DNA from: Rhizobium sullae
GTDB lineage: Bacteria > Pseudomonadota > Alphaproteobacteria > Rhizobiales > Rhizobiaceae
Direction: 5' to 3'
Assembly: GCF_025200715.1 (NCBI RefSeq)
Contig: NZ_CP104143.1
Coordinates: forward strand, 2,046,001 to 2,110,000
DNA length: 64,000 bases
Shown piece after piece: positions 57,254 through 64,000 of this stretch (the first letter of the stretch is position 1; each line of letters begins with the position of its first letter). A program made the translations under genes and the position numbers. The notes under the pieces are model-generated. The model was not told where the DNA came from, did not search any database, and was given only the letters and a program-made list of their open reading frames with translations.

Positions 57254-58507
57254 GTGTTTAATGTCGCTACAGGATTATCGATCTGGTGTTCGGAAGCCAT
57301 GACGCTTGCTTTGTTGCTGTTCATGGCCTGGCGCCATAACGTCCGCAGCAAGGCCTATCTTTATTGGGGCCTCGGATTCTTCCTGAGCGGTACCGGTTTC
57401 GCCATGATCGCGCTGCGCGGCCAAATCCCCGATATCCTGTCGATCGAGGCTGGCAACGCGACTGCGTTGCTTGGACAGAGCGCCTGGGTTGCGGGTTTCA
57501 TGGCGCTCGACCGCCGGAAGATCGAATGGTGGGCGCTGCTGCCGCCTGCCGTGTGGCTTGCCGGCGTCTACCTGCCATGGGTCAACGACGATTACGGCAA
57601 CCGTGTCATCCTCTACAATCTTGCCTCAGCGACCGGGGCCACCGGCCTTGCCACGGCCGTCTGCAGCGCCGGCATACGCCGGGAGCCGACACGCGGTAAG
57701 CTTGCCGCCGTCTTCGTCATCCAGGCATGTCTATGCTTTGCTATTGCTTTTACGATGGCCGTGACCTTGCCGAGCGACGTGGAAGCAACCAATTACAGCG
57801 GCGCAGCCGCCATGGCGAGCGCCTTCCTGCTGACCATCGCGTTCGCATTCACCTGCCGCTTGATTATGGAACGTTCGGAAAGGCATTTGCGCGCCTTGAG
57901 CCTCACGGATTCGCTCACCGGCGTCTGGAACCGCCGCGGCCTCTTCGCCCAATTCGACGCCTTTCGTCAGCGAGCCTTCGATGACAAGCGTCAGATCGCC
58001 GTTCTGCTTTTCGATCTCGATCATTTCAAACGCGTCAACGACCGTTTCGGCCACCAGGCAGGCGACGCCGTTCTTTCCGCTTTCGCGAGGACCGCGCGCC
58101 AGTTCGTTCCGAACAACGTCTTCGGCCGCATGGGCGGCGAGGAATTCGCGGCCTTCACGATCGTTGCCGACCAGACGGAAGCAGAAGCGCTTGCTGAATC
58201 GATCCGCGCCGAATTCTGCCGCGTGCCGGTCGCAACCGGCGAGGCGATCGTTCCGGCCACCGTCAGCATCGGCATTGCGCTCAGCTCTGCGGCCGAAGCC
58301 AATATGGACAGGCTGATTTCCGCAGCCGACCGCGCGCTCTACGCGGCAAAGGGCGCGGGCCGGAACTGCAGCGTCGTTTTCGGCGCGGAAGAGACTGCCG
58401 CCCCCGCGCCGGCGGAAATGGACAAGAACGCCGGCGAGCTGGTCCCGACGGTCGATGACCAGGTCGACGCGCTTCGCAGGATGGGCTCGCTGTCGCGCGC
58501 CGTCTGA
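57254..58507 (+). CDS. Membrane-bound diguanylate cyclase (GGDEF)
   Basis: A 417-residue protein. About six hydrophobic helices (residues 8-205) form a sensory membrane region of unknown ligand. A GGDEF domain (about 215-380) follows, starting SLTDSLTGVWNRRGLF, with an intact GGEEF near 297, so it should make cyclic di-GMP. There is no RxxD inhibitory site five residues before it. The tail is rich in alanine and acidic residues. The start is a GTG. No EAL domain is present. Confidence 0.88.
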   Translation: MFNVATGLSIWCSEAMTLALLLFMAWRHNVRSKAYLYWGLGFFLSGTGFAMIALRGQIPDILSIEAGNATALLGQSAWVAGFMALDRRKIEWWALLPPAVWLAGVYLPWVNDDYGNRVILYNLASATGATGLATAVCSAGIRREPTRGKLAAVFVIQACLCFAIAFTMAVTLPSDVEATNYSGAAAMASAFLLTIAFAFTCRLIMERSERHLRALSLTDSLTGVWNRRGLFAQFDAFRQRAFDDKRQIAVLLFDLDHFKRVNDRFGHQAGDAVLSAFARTARQFVPNNVFGRMGGEEFAAFTIVADQTEAEALAESIRAEFCRVPVATGEAIVPATVSIGIALSSAAEANMDRLISAADRALYAAKGAGRNCSVVFGAEETAAPAPAEMDKNAGELVPTVDDQVDALRRMGSLSRAV

Positions 58508-58557
58508 CCTTCCGATCGGTCTTTTCGGGGCCGGGCAAATCCGCTAAGCCTCGGAAC

Positions 58558-59802
58558 ATGATGATAGCGCCTTTTTTCTCGATCGATCCAGCCACCCGCC
58601 GCGTGTCCCTCGACAGCGGCAATCGGACTTTCTACGGCAATCCGAACGCCGTCTATGCGGCGCTGCACAGCCATTGTCCGACCTTCTATTGGGAACAGCA
58701 GAAGCAGTGGTTCTTCACCGGCTACGACCATGTGAACGGGTTGCTACGCGACCGGCGCTTCGGCCGCCAGATTCTGCACATCGCGACACGCGAAGAGCTT
58801 GGCCTTGCCGAGCCAGAAGAGCATCTGGCGAATTTCGATCTCGCCGAGCGCTACTCGTTGCTCGAACTCGAGCCGCCGGAGCACACGCGCCTGCGCACCC
58901 TGGTCAACCGCGCCTTCGTCTCGCGGCATGTCGAGAAGATGAAGCCGGAGCTTGCCGAACTCGCGAATAGGCTCATAGACGGCTTCGAGGACAAGCGCGA
59001 GGTCGAATTGCTTTCCGCCTTCGCCGACGTCATCCCGGTCACGATGATCGCCCGGATGATCGGCATTCCGGAAGACATGGGACCGCAGCTTCTTGCTTGG
59101 TCGCATGCCTATATCCGTATGTACCTTTTCGGCCGCACGCGCGAGGACGAGGTCGGCGCCGAGGGAGCGGCAAGAGAATTTTCCGATTACGTGAAGACGG
59201 TGATCGCCGAGCGCCGCGCCAACCCGCGCGACGATCTGCTGACGCATATGATCCACACCGAGCACAAGGGCCAGTATCTGACCGATGAAGAGCTGGTCTC
59301 GACGACGATCGTGCTCCTCAATGCCGGCCACGAAGCGACCGTGCACCAGATCGGCAATTCGGTACGGGTCATCCTGGAAAGCGGCTGCGATCCCGCCGAA
59401 CTGTTCAAGGACGAAGCGGCGACGGAGCGGACGGTCGAGGAAACGCTGCGCATCTGCGCGCCGGTCCATATCTTCCAGCGCTGGGCCCTGGAGCCCGTCG
59501 AGATCGACGGCGTCTCCTTCAAGCGGGGCGACAAGGTGAGCCTGATCCTTGCCGCCGCCAATCTCGACCCGGCTAAATTCACCGATCCTTTGAGCTTCAA
59601 GCCCGACCGCAACGAGGCGCCGAACCTCTCCTTCGGGGCCGGCATCCATTTCTGCATCGGCGCGCCGCTGGCACGGCTCGAACTCAACGTCGTCCTGCCG
59701 ATTCTCTTCGCGCGCCTGCCGGGGCTCAGAATGGCGAAGACACCGGCTGTGAAGGACGTCTACCACTTCCATGGACTGGACCGGCTGGACCTCGACTGGT
59801 GA
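58558..59802 (+). CDS. Cytochrome P450
   Basis: A 414-residue soluble bacterial P450. The I-helix AGHEATVHQIG near 256-266 has alanine-glycine but histidine-glutamate-alanine-threonine in place of the usual AGxDT/S (EAT is kept). The ETLR of the K-helix lies near 301, and the heme signature FGAGIHFCIGAPLAR has the thiolate Cys366. It needs a ferredoxin and reductase that are not adjacent. The substrate is unknown. It follows the GGDEF gene by 50 bases on the same strand. Confidence 0.92.
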   Translation: MMIAPFFSIDPATRRVSLDSGNRTFYGNPNAVYAALHSHCPTFYWEQQKQWFFTGYDHVNGLLRDRRFGRQILHIATREELGLAEPEEHLANFDLAERYSLLELEPPEHTRLRTLVNRAFVSRHVEKMKPELAELANRLIDGFEDKREVELLSAFADVIPVTMIARMIGIPEDMGPQLLAWSHAYIRMYLFGRTREDEVGAEGAAREFSDYVKTVIAERRANPRDDLLTHMIHTEHKGQYLTDEELVSTTIVLLNAGHEATVHQIGNSVRVILESGCDPAELFKDEAATERTVEETLRICAPVHIFQRWALEPVEIDGVSFKRGDKVSLILAAANLDPAKFTDPLSFKPDRNEAPNLSFGAGIHFCIGAPLARLELNVVLPILFARLPGLRMAKTPAVKDVYHFHGLDRLDLDW

Positions 59803-59820
59803 CGATTGTCCTCCAGAACT

Positions 59821-60603
59821 TCACCGATGCGGCACCCGGTTCGTGATCGCTGCGATTTCGCTCATGTTGGAAATTTCGCGCAGAAGCTTCCGGAAGATCG
59901 CCGATGAATATTGTTCGGGAGCTGCAACCGGCTCCGCAAAGGCGCCCGGGCCGCCGATCACCTCGCGGCGGAAATAGGCCAGCAGGCTTTCGGGCGATAT
60001 GGCTTCCTCGTCAACACCCTGTAATCCGCCATATACAACGGGCAAGGCATTGATGGTGATGCCGCCGGCAAGCACGCCGCCGCGGACGGGCGCGACATCG
60101 CGCCCCTTGTTGTTGACGCCGTCGCCGGAGATGTTGATGAGCGAGCGCGTCGCCTTATAGCCGCTGGAGCGGATCAGATAATCGGCATAGGAAAGCATGC
60201 CGCTGATCGATGTGCCCCGGTGTATCTTTGCCGGTGAATTCACCTCAAGCTTCAGCGAAAACAGCCAGGAATCCATCTCATTCGTGATGATGGTCCATGG
60301 AATGACCAGCCTTCGCTGCTCGCCGCCCCATTCGACATAAGTGACGGCGATCCGGCCATTCCTACCTGCTGTGATCGCTTCGATGATTTCCGGGCGCCGG
60401 AACGCTTCGACGAAGCCCCGCTGCTGCAGCGCTTTTTCCTCCGCATCCATTGATGTCGATACGTCAGCTGCGATCACGAGCTGCATATCCACACGCTCAC
60501 CGGCCTCGGCGGCGGCGCACATAGCAACGGAAAGCAAAAGGCCGGGAATCAATTTCGCGGCGATACGGCGTTTTCCTTTGCATGCTTCCTCCCGCAGAGG
60601 CAT
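59821..60603 (-). CDS. DUF1194 protein with von Willebrand A-like fold
   Basis: A 260-residue exported protein, signal peptide to about residue 35 (CAAAEAG). DMQLVIAADVSTSMDAEE near 39-56 has the DxSxS metal-binding (MIDAS) motif, and ISGDGVNNKGRD near 158 supplies another aspartate. DUF1194 proteins are common and unexplained in Rhizobiales. It ends 18 bases from the convergent P450 stop. Confidence 0.82.
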   Translation of the reverse strand: MPLREEACKGKRRIAAKLIPGLLLSVAMCAAAEAGERVDMQLVIAADVSTSMDAEEKALQQRGFVEAFRRPEIIEAITAGRNGRIAVTYVEWGGEQRRLVIPWTIITNEMDSWLFSLKLEVNSPAKIHRGTSISGMLSYADYLIRSSGYKATRSLINISGDGVNNKGRDVAPVRGGVLAGGITINALPVVYGGLQGVDEEAISPESLLAYFRREVIGGPGAFAEPVAAPEQYSSAIFRKLLREISNMSEIAAITNRVPHR

Positions 60604-60990
60604 GTCGCTCTCCTAAAACGTGTTGATTGAATGCCTGAAGAAAGAAGCATGGACGAAAACGCCAGGCGCGAAGATCGGGCCGGACGATGTTCAATATTGG
60701 AAAGCGACCCAACAATAAATTAGTCAAATGTAATATAACGACCGACGCGATTTGCCATCAGCCAATTTCAGTAATACTTTGGAAGTAACTCGCTTTGGTA
60801 GAAACGCGCCGCAACATTGCTTCAGGAAGCCGCTTCGAGCGAGGTTGAGATTTGTGTCGAACGATGGGAAGCGGCGCATTGGCGCGAGGGGAATCGGCAG
60901 CGCTGCGCGATGCGATACCGCATCGCTTCGCCAGACTCTGCAAAGAAGTTAGCCGCCGGCCCTGAAAAGGACTGACCGAAGCTCTGCGCT
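60604..60990. other. Intergenic region with one strong palindrome
   Basis: No gene is seen in these 387 bases. GCGATGCG and CGCATCGC (60907-60926) form a perfect 8-bp stem with a four-base loop, without a thymine run. A+T-rich sequence around 60700-60760 probably holds the promoter of the DUF1194 gene. Confidence 0.5.
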
Positions 60991-61335
60991 CTAAACCCGG
61001 ATCACATAGTCTTTACGAGTGGTTTCAACAACTTCCCAGATTCCCTTGAAGCCTGGCTTCAGGATCATCCGGTCGCCTGCTTTCAGATGCACCGGCTCAC
61101 CGCCGTCCTCGGTCACGATCGAATGGCCGGAGAGCACGCTGAAATATTCCCACTCGTCATAGGAAATCCGCCACTTGCCGGGCGTCGCCTCCCAGACGCC
61201 CGCATAGAGGCCGCCTTCGGCCTCCTCCAGATTCCAGGTGCGAAATTGCGGGTCGCCGGAAATGATACGGTCCGCATCCAGCGCGCCAAATTCGGGTTCG
61301 GTGCCGTCTATGCCGAGGATGATGTGGTTTGCCAT
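60991..61335 (-). CDS. Cupin protein (DUF861 type)
   Basis: A 114-residue single-domain cupin. GKWRISYDEWEYFSVLSGHSIVTEDGG near 54-80 and LKAGDRMILKPGFKGIWEV near 85-103 are the two cupin strands of the (S)-ureidoglycine aminohydrolase-like DUF861 group. The activity is unknown. The ATG at 61335 lies seven bases after the sulfhydrylase stop, so both are co-transcribed. Confidence 0.8.
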   Translation of the reverse strand: MANHIILGIDGTEPEFGALDADRIISGDPQFRTWNLEEAEGGLYAGVWEATPGKWRISYDEWEYFSVLSGHSIVTEDGGEPVHLKAGDRMILKPGFKGIWEVVETTRKDYVIRV

Positions 61336-61342
61336 GGAACCC

Positions 61343-62626
61343 TCACACCTTCGAAAGCGACTGTTCGAGGTCGGCGATGATATCCTTGACGTCCTCAATG
61401 CCGATCGAGAGGCGGACGACATCGGGGCCGGCTCCGGCGGCGGTCTTCTGTTCGTCGGTCAGCTGGCGATGGGTCGTGGAGGCCGGGTGTATCACCAAAG
61501 AGCGCGTGTCGCCGATATTTGCGAGGTGGGAGAAGAGTTCCAGCCCTTCCACCAGGGCCTTGCCCGCGTCGTAGCCGCCCTTGACGCCGAAGGTGAAGAC
61601 GGAGCCGGCGCCCTTCGGCGAATAGCGGCTCTGCAGGGTATGGTTCGGATCGTCTTCGAGCCCGGCATAATTCACCCAGGCAATCTTGCTATGCGCCTTC
61701 AGCCATTTGGCGACAGCAAGCGCATTGTCGCTGTGGCGCTGCATCCTGAGCGGCAGCGTTTCGATGCCGGTGAGGATCAGGAACGCATTGAAGGGCGAGA
61801 TAGCTGGACCGAGATCGCGCAGGCCGAGCACGCGGGCGGCGATCGCGAAGGCGAAATTGCCGAAGGTCGAATGCAGCACCATGCCGTTATACTCCGGGCG
61901 CGGAGTGGACAGCATCGGATAGTTGCCGGACTTCGACCAATCGAAGGTGCCGCCGTCGACGATGATGCCGCCCATGGAATTGCCATGACCGCCGAGGAAC
62001 TTCGTCAGCGAATGCACGATGATATCGGCGCCATGCTCGATCGGCCGGATGAGGTAAGGCGTCGCCATCGTATTGTCGACGATCAGCGGTAGGCCGCGTC
62101 TGTGCGCCACCTCGGCGATCGCGGAGATATCGACGAAGGTGCCGCCCGGATTGGCAAGGCTCTCGATGAAGATCGCCCGCGTCTTCTCGTCGATTTGGCT
62201 TTCGAAGCTTGCCGGATCGGCGGAATCGGCCCAGCGCACCTGCCAGCCGAAATTCTCGAAGGCATTGCCGAACTGATTGATCGAGCCGCCGTAAAGCTGC
62301 CTTGCCGCGACGAAATTCTCGCCCGGCCGCATGATCGTATGAAAGACGATGACCTGCGCGGCATGACCGGACGCCACGGCAAGCGCTGCGGTGCCGCCCT
62401 CAAGGGCCGCCACGCGCTCCTCCAATACCGCCTGCGTCGGGTTCATGATGCGCGTATAGATATTGCCGAAGGCCTGGAGGCCGAAGAGCGAAGCGGCGTG
62501 ATCGGAATCGTTGAAGATGAAGGCTGTCGTCTGGTAGATAGGCGTCGCCCGCGCCCCCGTCGCAGGGTCGGGCTGCGCACCGGCATGGATTGCCAGCGTA
62601 TTGAAACCCGGATCGTTCTTCGCCAT
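61343..62626 (-). CDS. metY: O-acetylhomoserine aminocarboxypropyltransferase (sulfhydrylase type)
   Basis: A 427-residue PLP enzyme of the Cys/Met metabolism family, making homocysteine from O-acetylhomoserine and sulfide. The PLP lysine is in HSLTKFLGGHG near 209, YTRIMNPTQAVLEERVAALEGG near 57-78 is the family signature, and PHP-like SGHAAQ near 87 holds the phosphate. The 427-residue length fits MetY better than the shorter MetZ, but substrate choice cannot be read safely. Upstream is a short hairpin, not a SAM riboswitch. Confidence 0.85.
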   Translation of the reverse strand: MAKNDPGFNTLAIHAGAQPDPATGARATPIYQTTAFIFNDSDHAASLFGLQAFGNIYTRIMNPTQAVLEERVAALEGGTAALAVASGHAAQVIVFHTIMRPGENFVAARQLYGGSINQFGNAFENFGWQVRWADSADPASFESQIDEKTRAIFIESLANPGGTFVDISAIAEVAHRRGLPLIVDNTMATPYLIRPIEHGADIIVHSLTKFLGGHGNSMGGIIVDGGTFDWSKSGNYPMLSTPRPEYNGMVLHSTFGNFAFAIAARVLGLRDLGPAISPFNAFLILTGIETLPLRMQRHSDNALAVAKWLKAHSKIAWVNYAGLEDDPNHTLQSRYSPKGAGSVFTFGVKGGYDAGKALVEGLELFSHLANIGDTRSLVIHPASTTHRQLTDEQKTAAGAGPDVVRLSIGIEDVKDIIADLEQSLSKV

Positions 62627-62730
62627 GTCGTCCTCCCGTCGCTATCGATGGCGGGAGCATAGACTACGATCCGCAAAAGTTAACCGCTTTGCGTTTCAGC
62701 CATCGGACGTTCCCCGAAAAATCCATGCAC

Positions 62731-63159
62731 TCATGCGGCAAGGCGCGGGATTTCGATTGCGGGGCAGCGGTCCATCACGACCTTTATACTGGCCGCTTCT
62801 GCCTTCGCCGCGGCAGCATCGTCGCGCACGCCAAGCTGCGACCAGATTACCTTCGGCCTCCATATAAGCGTCAGAGCCTCATCCACCACGCCCTGGAGAT
62901 ATTCGGAGGCGCGAAACACATCGACCATATCGACCGGCACTGGGATATCGGCGAGCCGGGCGTAGACGAGCTGGCCCTGGATCTGCTTGCCTGCCTGCCC
63001 GGGATTTACGGGAATGACATTGTAGCCGCGCGACAGGAGATAGCCCATCACGCCGTTGCTCGGCCGTGCCGGATTGGGCGACGCGCCGGTCAGCGCAATC
63101 GTCTTCACGGAGTTCAGAATTCCGGCAATGTAATCATCAGGATAACGGTCGTGGTTCAT
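62731..63159 (-). CDS. CoA-binding domain protein
   Basis: A 142-residue Rossmann-fold protein of the YccU/CoA-binding type. VKTIALTGASPNPARPSNGVMGYLLSRGYNVIPVNPG (about 18-54) is the nucleotide loop, and VIWSQLGVRDD near 104 is the second conserved part. The function is unknown. GGAGGAAAG supports the ATG at 63159 over upstream extensions. It starts back-to-back with the secreted protein at 63257. Confidence 0.85.
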   Translation of the reverse strand: MNHDRYPDDYIAGILNSVKTIALTGASPNPARPSNGVMGYLLSRGYNVIPVNPGQAGKQIQGQLVYARLADIPVPVDMVDVFRASEYLQGVVDEALTLIWRPKVIWSQLGVRDDAAAAKAEAASIKVVMDRCPAIEIPRLAA

Positions 63160-63216
63160 CGGCTTTCCTCCAGCCGCCACTATCTGCAGAAAGTTGAAAC
63201 CGGCGGCTTTTTTCGG

Positions 63217-63230
63217 GCGTATATATACGC
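63217..63230. promoter_or_regulatory. Palindromic operator-like site before the small secreted protein
   Basis: GCGTATATATACGC is a perfect 14-bp palindrome 26 bases before the start at 63257, overlapping where a -10 would be (TTGAAA at 63194-63199). Confidence 0.4.
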
Positions 63231-63256
63231 GCTCAGGATCCAAGGAGGAACAACCC

Positions 63257-63580
63257 ATGAAAAAACTTGCTCTCGCCGCAGCACTTGTCCTTGCGGCCGC
63301 GCCGGCACTGGCGATCTCCCGCTACAATCCGCTTTCCATGACCTGCCAGAGCGCGCGTGCCACCATCCACAATCAGGGCGCCGTCATCTTCCGCTGGACC
63401 TCGCCGCGCGGCCTGCCGCTTTACGATCGTTACGTCCGCAACAGCCGCTACTGCGATGCCAACGAATACGCGGAGTGGAAGAACATACCGACAAGAGACG
63501 ACCGATCCTGCCCGGTTCTCAATTGCCAGAGCATCGACAACCTGGACGGGATGTTCTTTGTGCCGGACAATTACTTGTAA
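63257..63580 (+). CDS. Small secreted cysteine-containing protein
   Basis: A 107-residue protein with a signal peptide (MKKLALAAALVLAAAPALA). The mature part of about 88 residues has four cysteines (MTCQS, RYCDA, RSCPV, LNCQS) that could form two disulfides, and the basic-aromatic pattern RYVRNSRYC. I know similar small periplasmic proteins of unknown role in Rhizobium. AAGGAGGAA is a strong ribosome-binding site. Confidence 0.78.
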   Translation: MKKLALAAALVLAAAPALAISRYNPLSMTCQSARATIHNQGAVIFRWTSPRGLPLYDRYVRNSRYCDANEYAEWKNIPTRDDRSCPVLNCQSIDNLDGMFFVPDNYL

Positions 63581-64000
63581 TCCTCCGCAGCGATGCGAAA
63601 ACGATTTCGTAAAGGCCGGAACCAATCAGCAGCCGACTTTTGGCTGTTCGAAATGATTCGAATTACTACTTGGGTTTGCATCAAAATGGATATAGCAAAA
63701 TTATAGAACAATCTCCTTATTACAGAAGTATAAATCGAAGGAGGACTAAGCGGAGAAATATTATCATCTATTAAGCTTCTTTCGTCTTCCTTTTGTTCCT
63801 TTTTCGTTCGCATATCTATTAGAAACATCTCATAGTTGAATAAGTATGACTAAAATAAACGCATGTCGAGCGCACGCTTTACGGGCCGATTTTGCAATGC
63901 TTTAACCGCGGAATTTGAATGTCACAATTCCCATTTCTGAACAGAAGGCCAGCCGCTGGTTGCAAAATACGCCCCGCAAGATTGATTTCTACGTGAACGC
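63581..64000. other. Gene-free A+T-rich right end
   Basis: No convincing gene is seen. Bases about 63650-63850 are strongly A+T-rich compared with the rest of the window. A leftward frame of 85 codons there has no ribosome-binding site and codon use unlike the neighbours. Confidence 0.5.

Noticed and set aside
62627..62720. SAM riboswitch before the sulfhydrylase gene
   Set aside because: I looked for SAM-II and SAM/SAH consensus parts because rhizobial met genes can carry them; only a six-base-pair CTCCCG/CGGGAG hairpin is present.
63571..63828. Leftward 85-codon frame at the right end
   Set aside because: No ribosome-binding site, A+T-driven composition and overlap with the end of the secreted protein gene.
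1..64000. CRISPR arrays, prophage or insertion sequences
   Set aside because: No regularly spaced repeats, transposase, integrase or phage structural genes were seen.

Overview
The window is about 61% G+C, with one partial gene at its left edge and no phage, transposase or CRISPR signals. It reads as the chromosome of a Rhizobiales alphaproteobacterium, most likely Rhizobium sensu stricto (etli/leguminosarum type). The grounds are gene content and order (topA-rnr-rpmG-pleD-divK-dinB-dnaE, nuoA to nuoN with alphaproteobacterial extra ORFs, clpP-clpX-lon-HU), alpha-type GTTC-N7-GTTC LexA boxes, and a DMT-family riboflavin transporter under an FMN riboswitch as described in R. leguminosarum.

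Layout. 1-6.9 kb: end of pyrC, plsY, a wrecked dprA, topA and rnr. 7-9.2 kb: a DUF983 protein, an MFS transporter and rpmG, followed by a long structured intergenic region that probably encodes a small RNA. 9.9-12.8 kb: the PleD/DivK cell-cycle and c-di-GMP pair, diverging from a DUF3572 gene and a conserved unknown. 12.7-20.2 kb: GNAT acetyltransferase, SOS-controlled dinB, an L,D-transpeptidase, a HIT protein and dnaE. 20.3-21.6 kb: an unannotated-size 28-codon membrane peptide with a LexA box, then two unknown proteins.

21.6-45.5 kb is one long leftward run. Complex I (nuoA-B-C-D-E-F-G-H-I-J-K-L-M-N) is followed without a break by birA, rnj (RNase J), methylmalonyl-CoA epimerase, two small unknowns, proS and lolC-lolD. 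Inside the nuo run lie a coupled 90-aa secreted protein, a helix-hairpin-helix protein related to the NuoE C-terminal extension, and the remains of a four-helix-bundle gene. Two identical tRNA-Asp genes lie just upstream of nuoA.

46-51 kb: a cupin, an aldo/keto reductase, a PhoB-box-preceded phytase-like exported esterase, and ribN with its FMN riboswitch. 51.4-56.9 kb: HU and the lon, clpX, clpP protease genes, the last with heat-shock-like promoters. 57-64 kb: a membrane diguanylate cyclase, a cytochrome P450, a DUF1194 protein, a cupin, an O-acetylhomoserine sulfhydrylase-type enzyme, a CoA-binding protein, a small secreted protein, and an A+T-rich gene-free end.

The strongest candidate for something undescribed is the 28-aa peptide at 20313-20399. 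It has a good ribosome-binding site, one hydrophobic segment, a TTGACA -35 element and an exact LexA box inside its promoter, directly upstream of dnaE. In size, topology and regulation it matches the SOS-induced division inhibitor SidA of Caulobacter.
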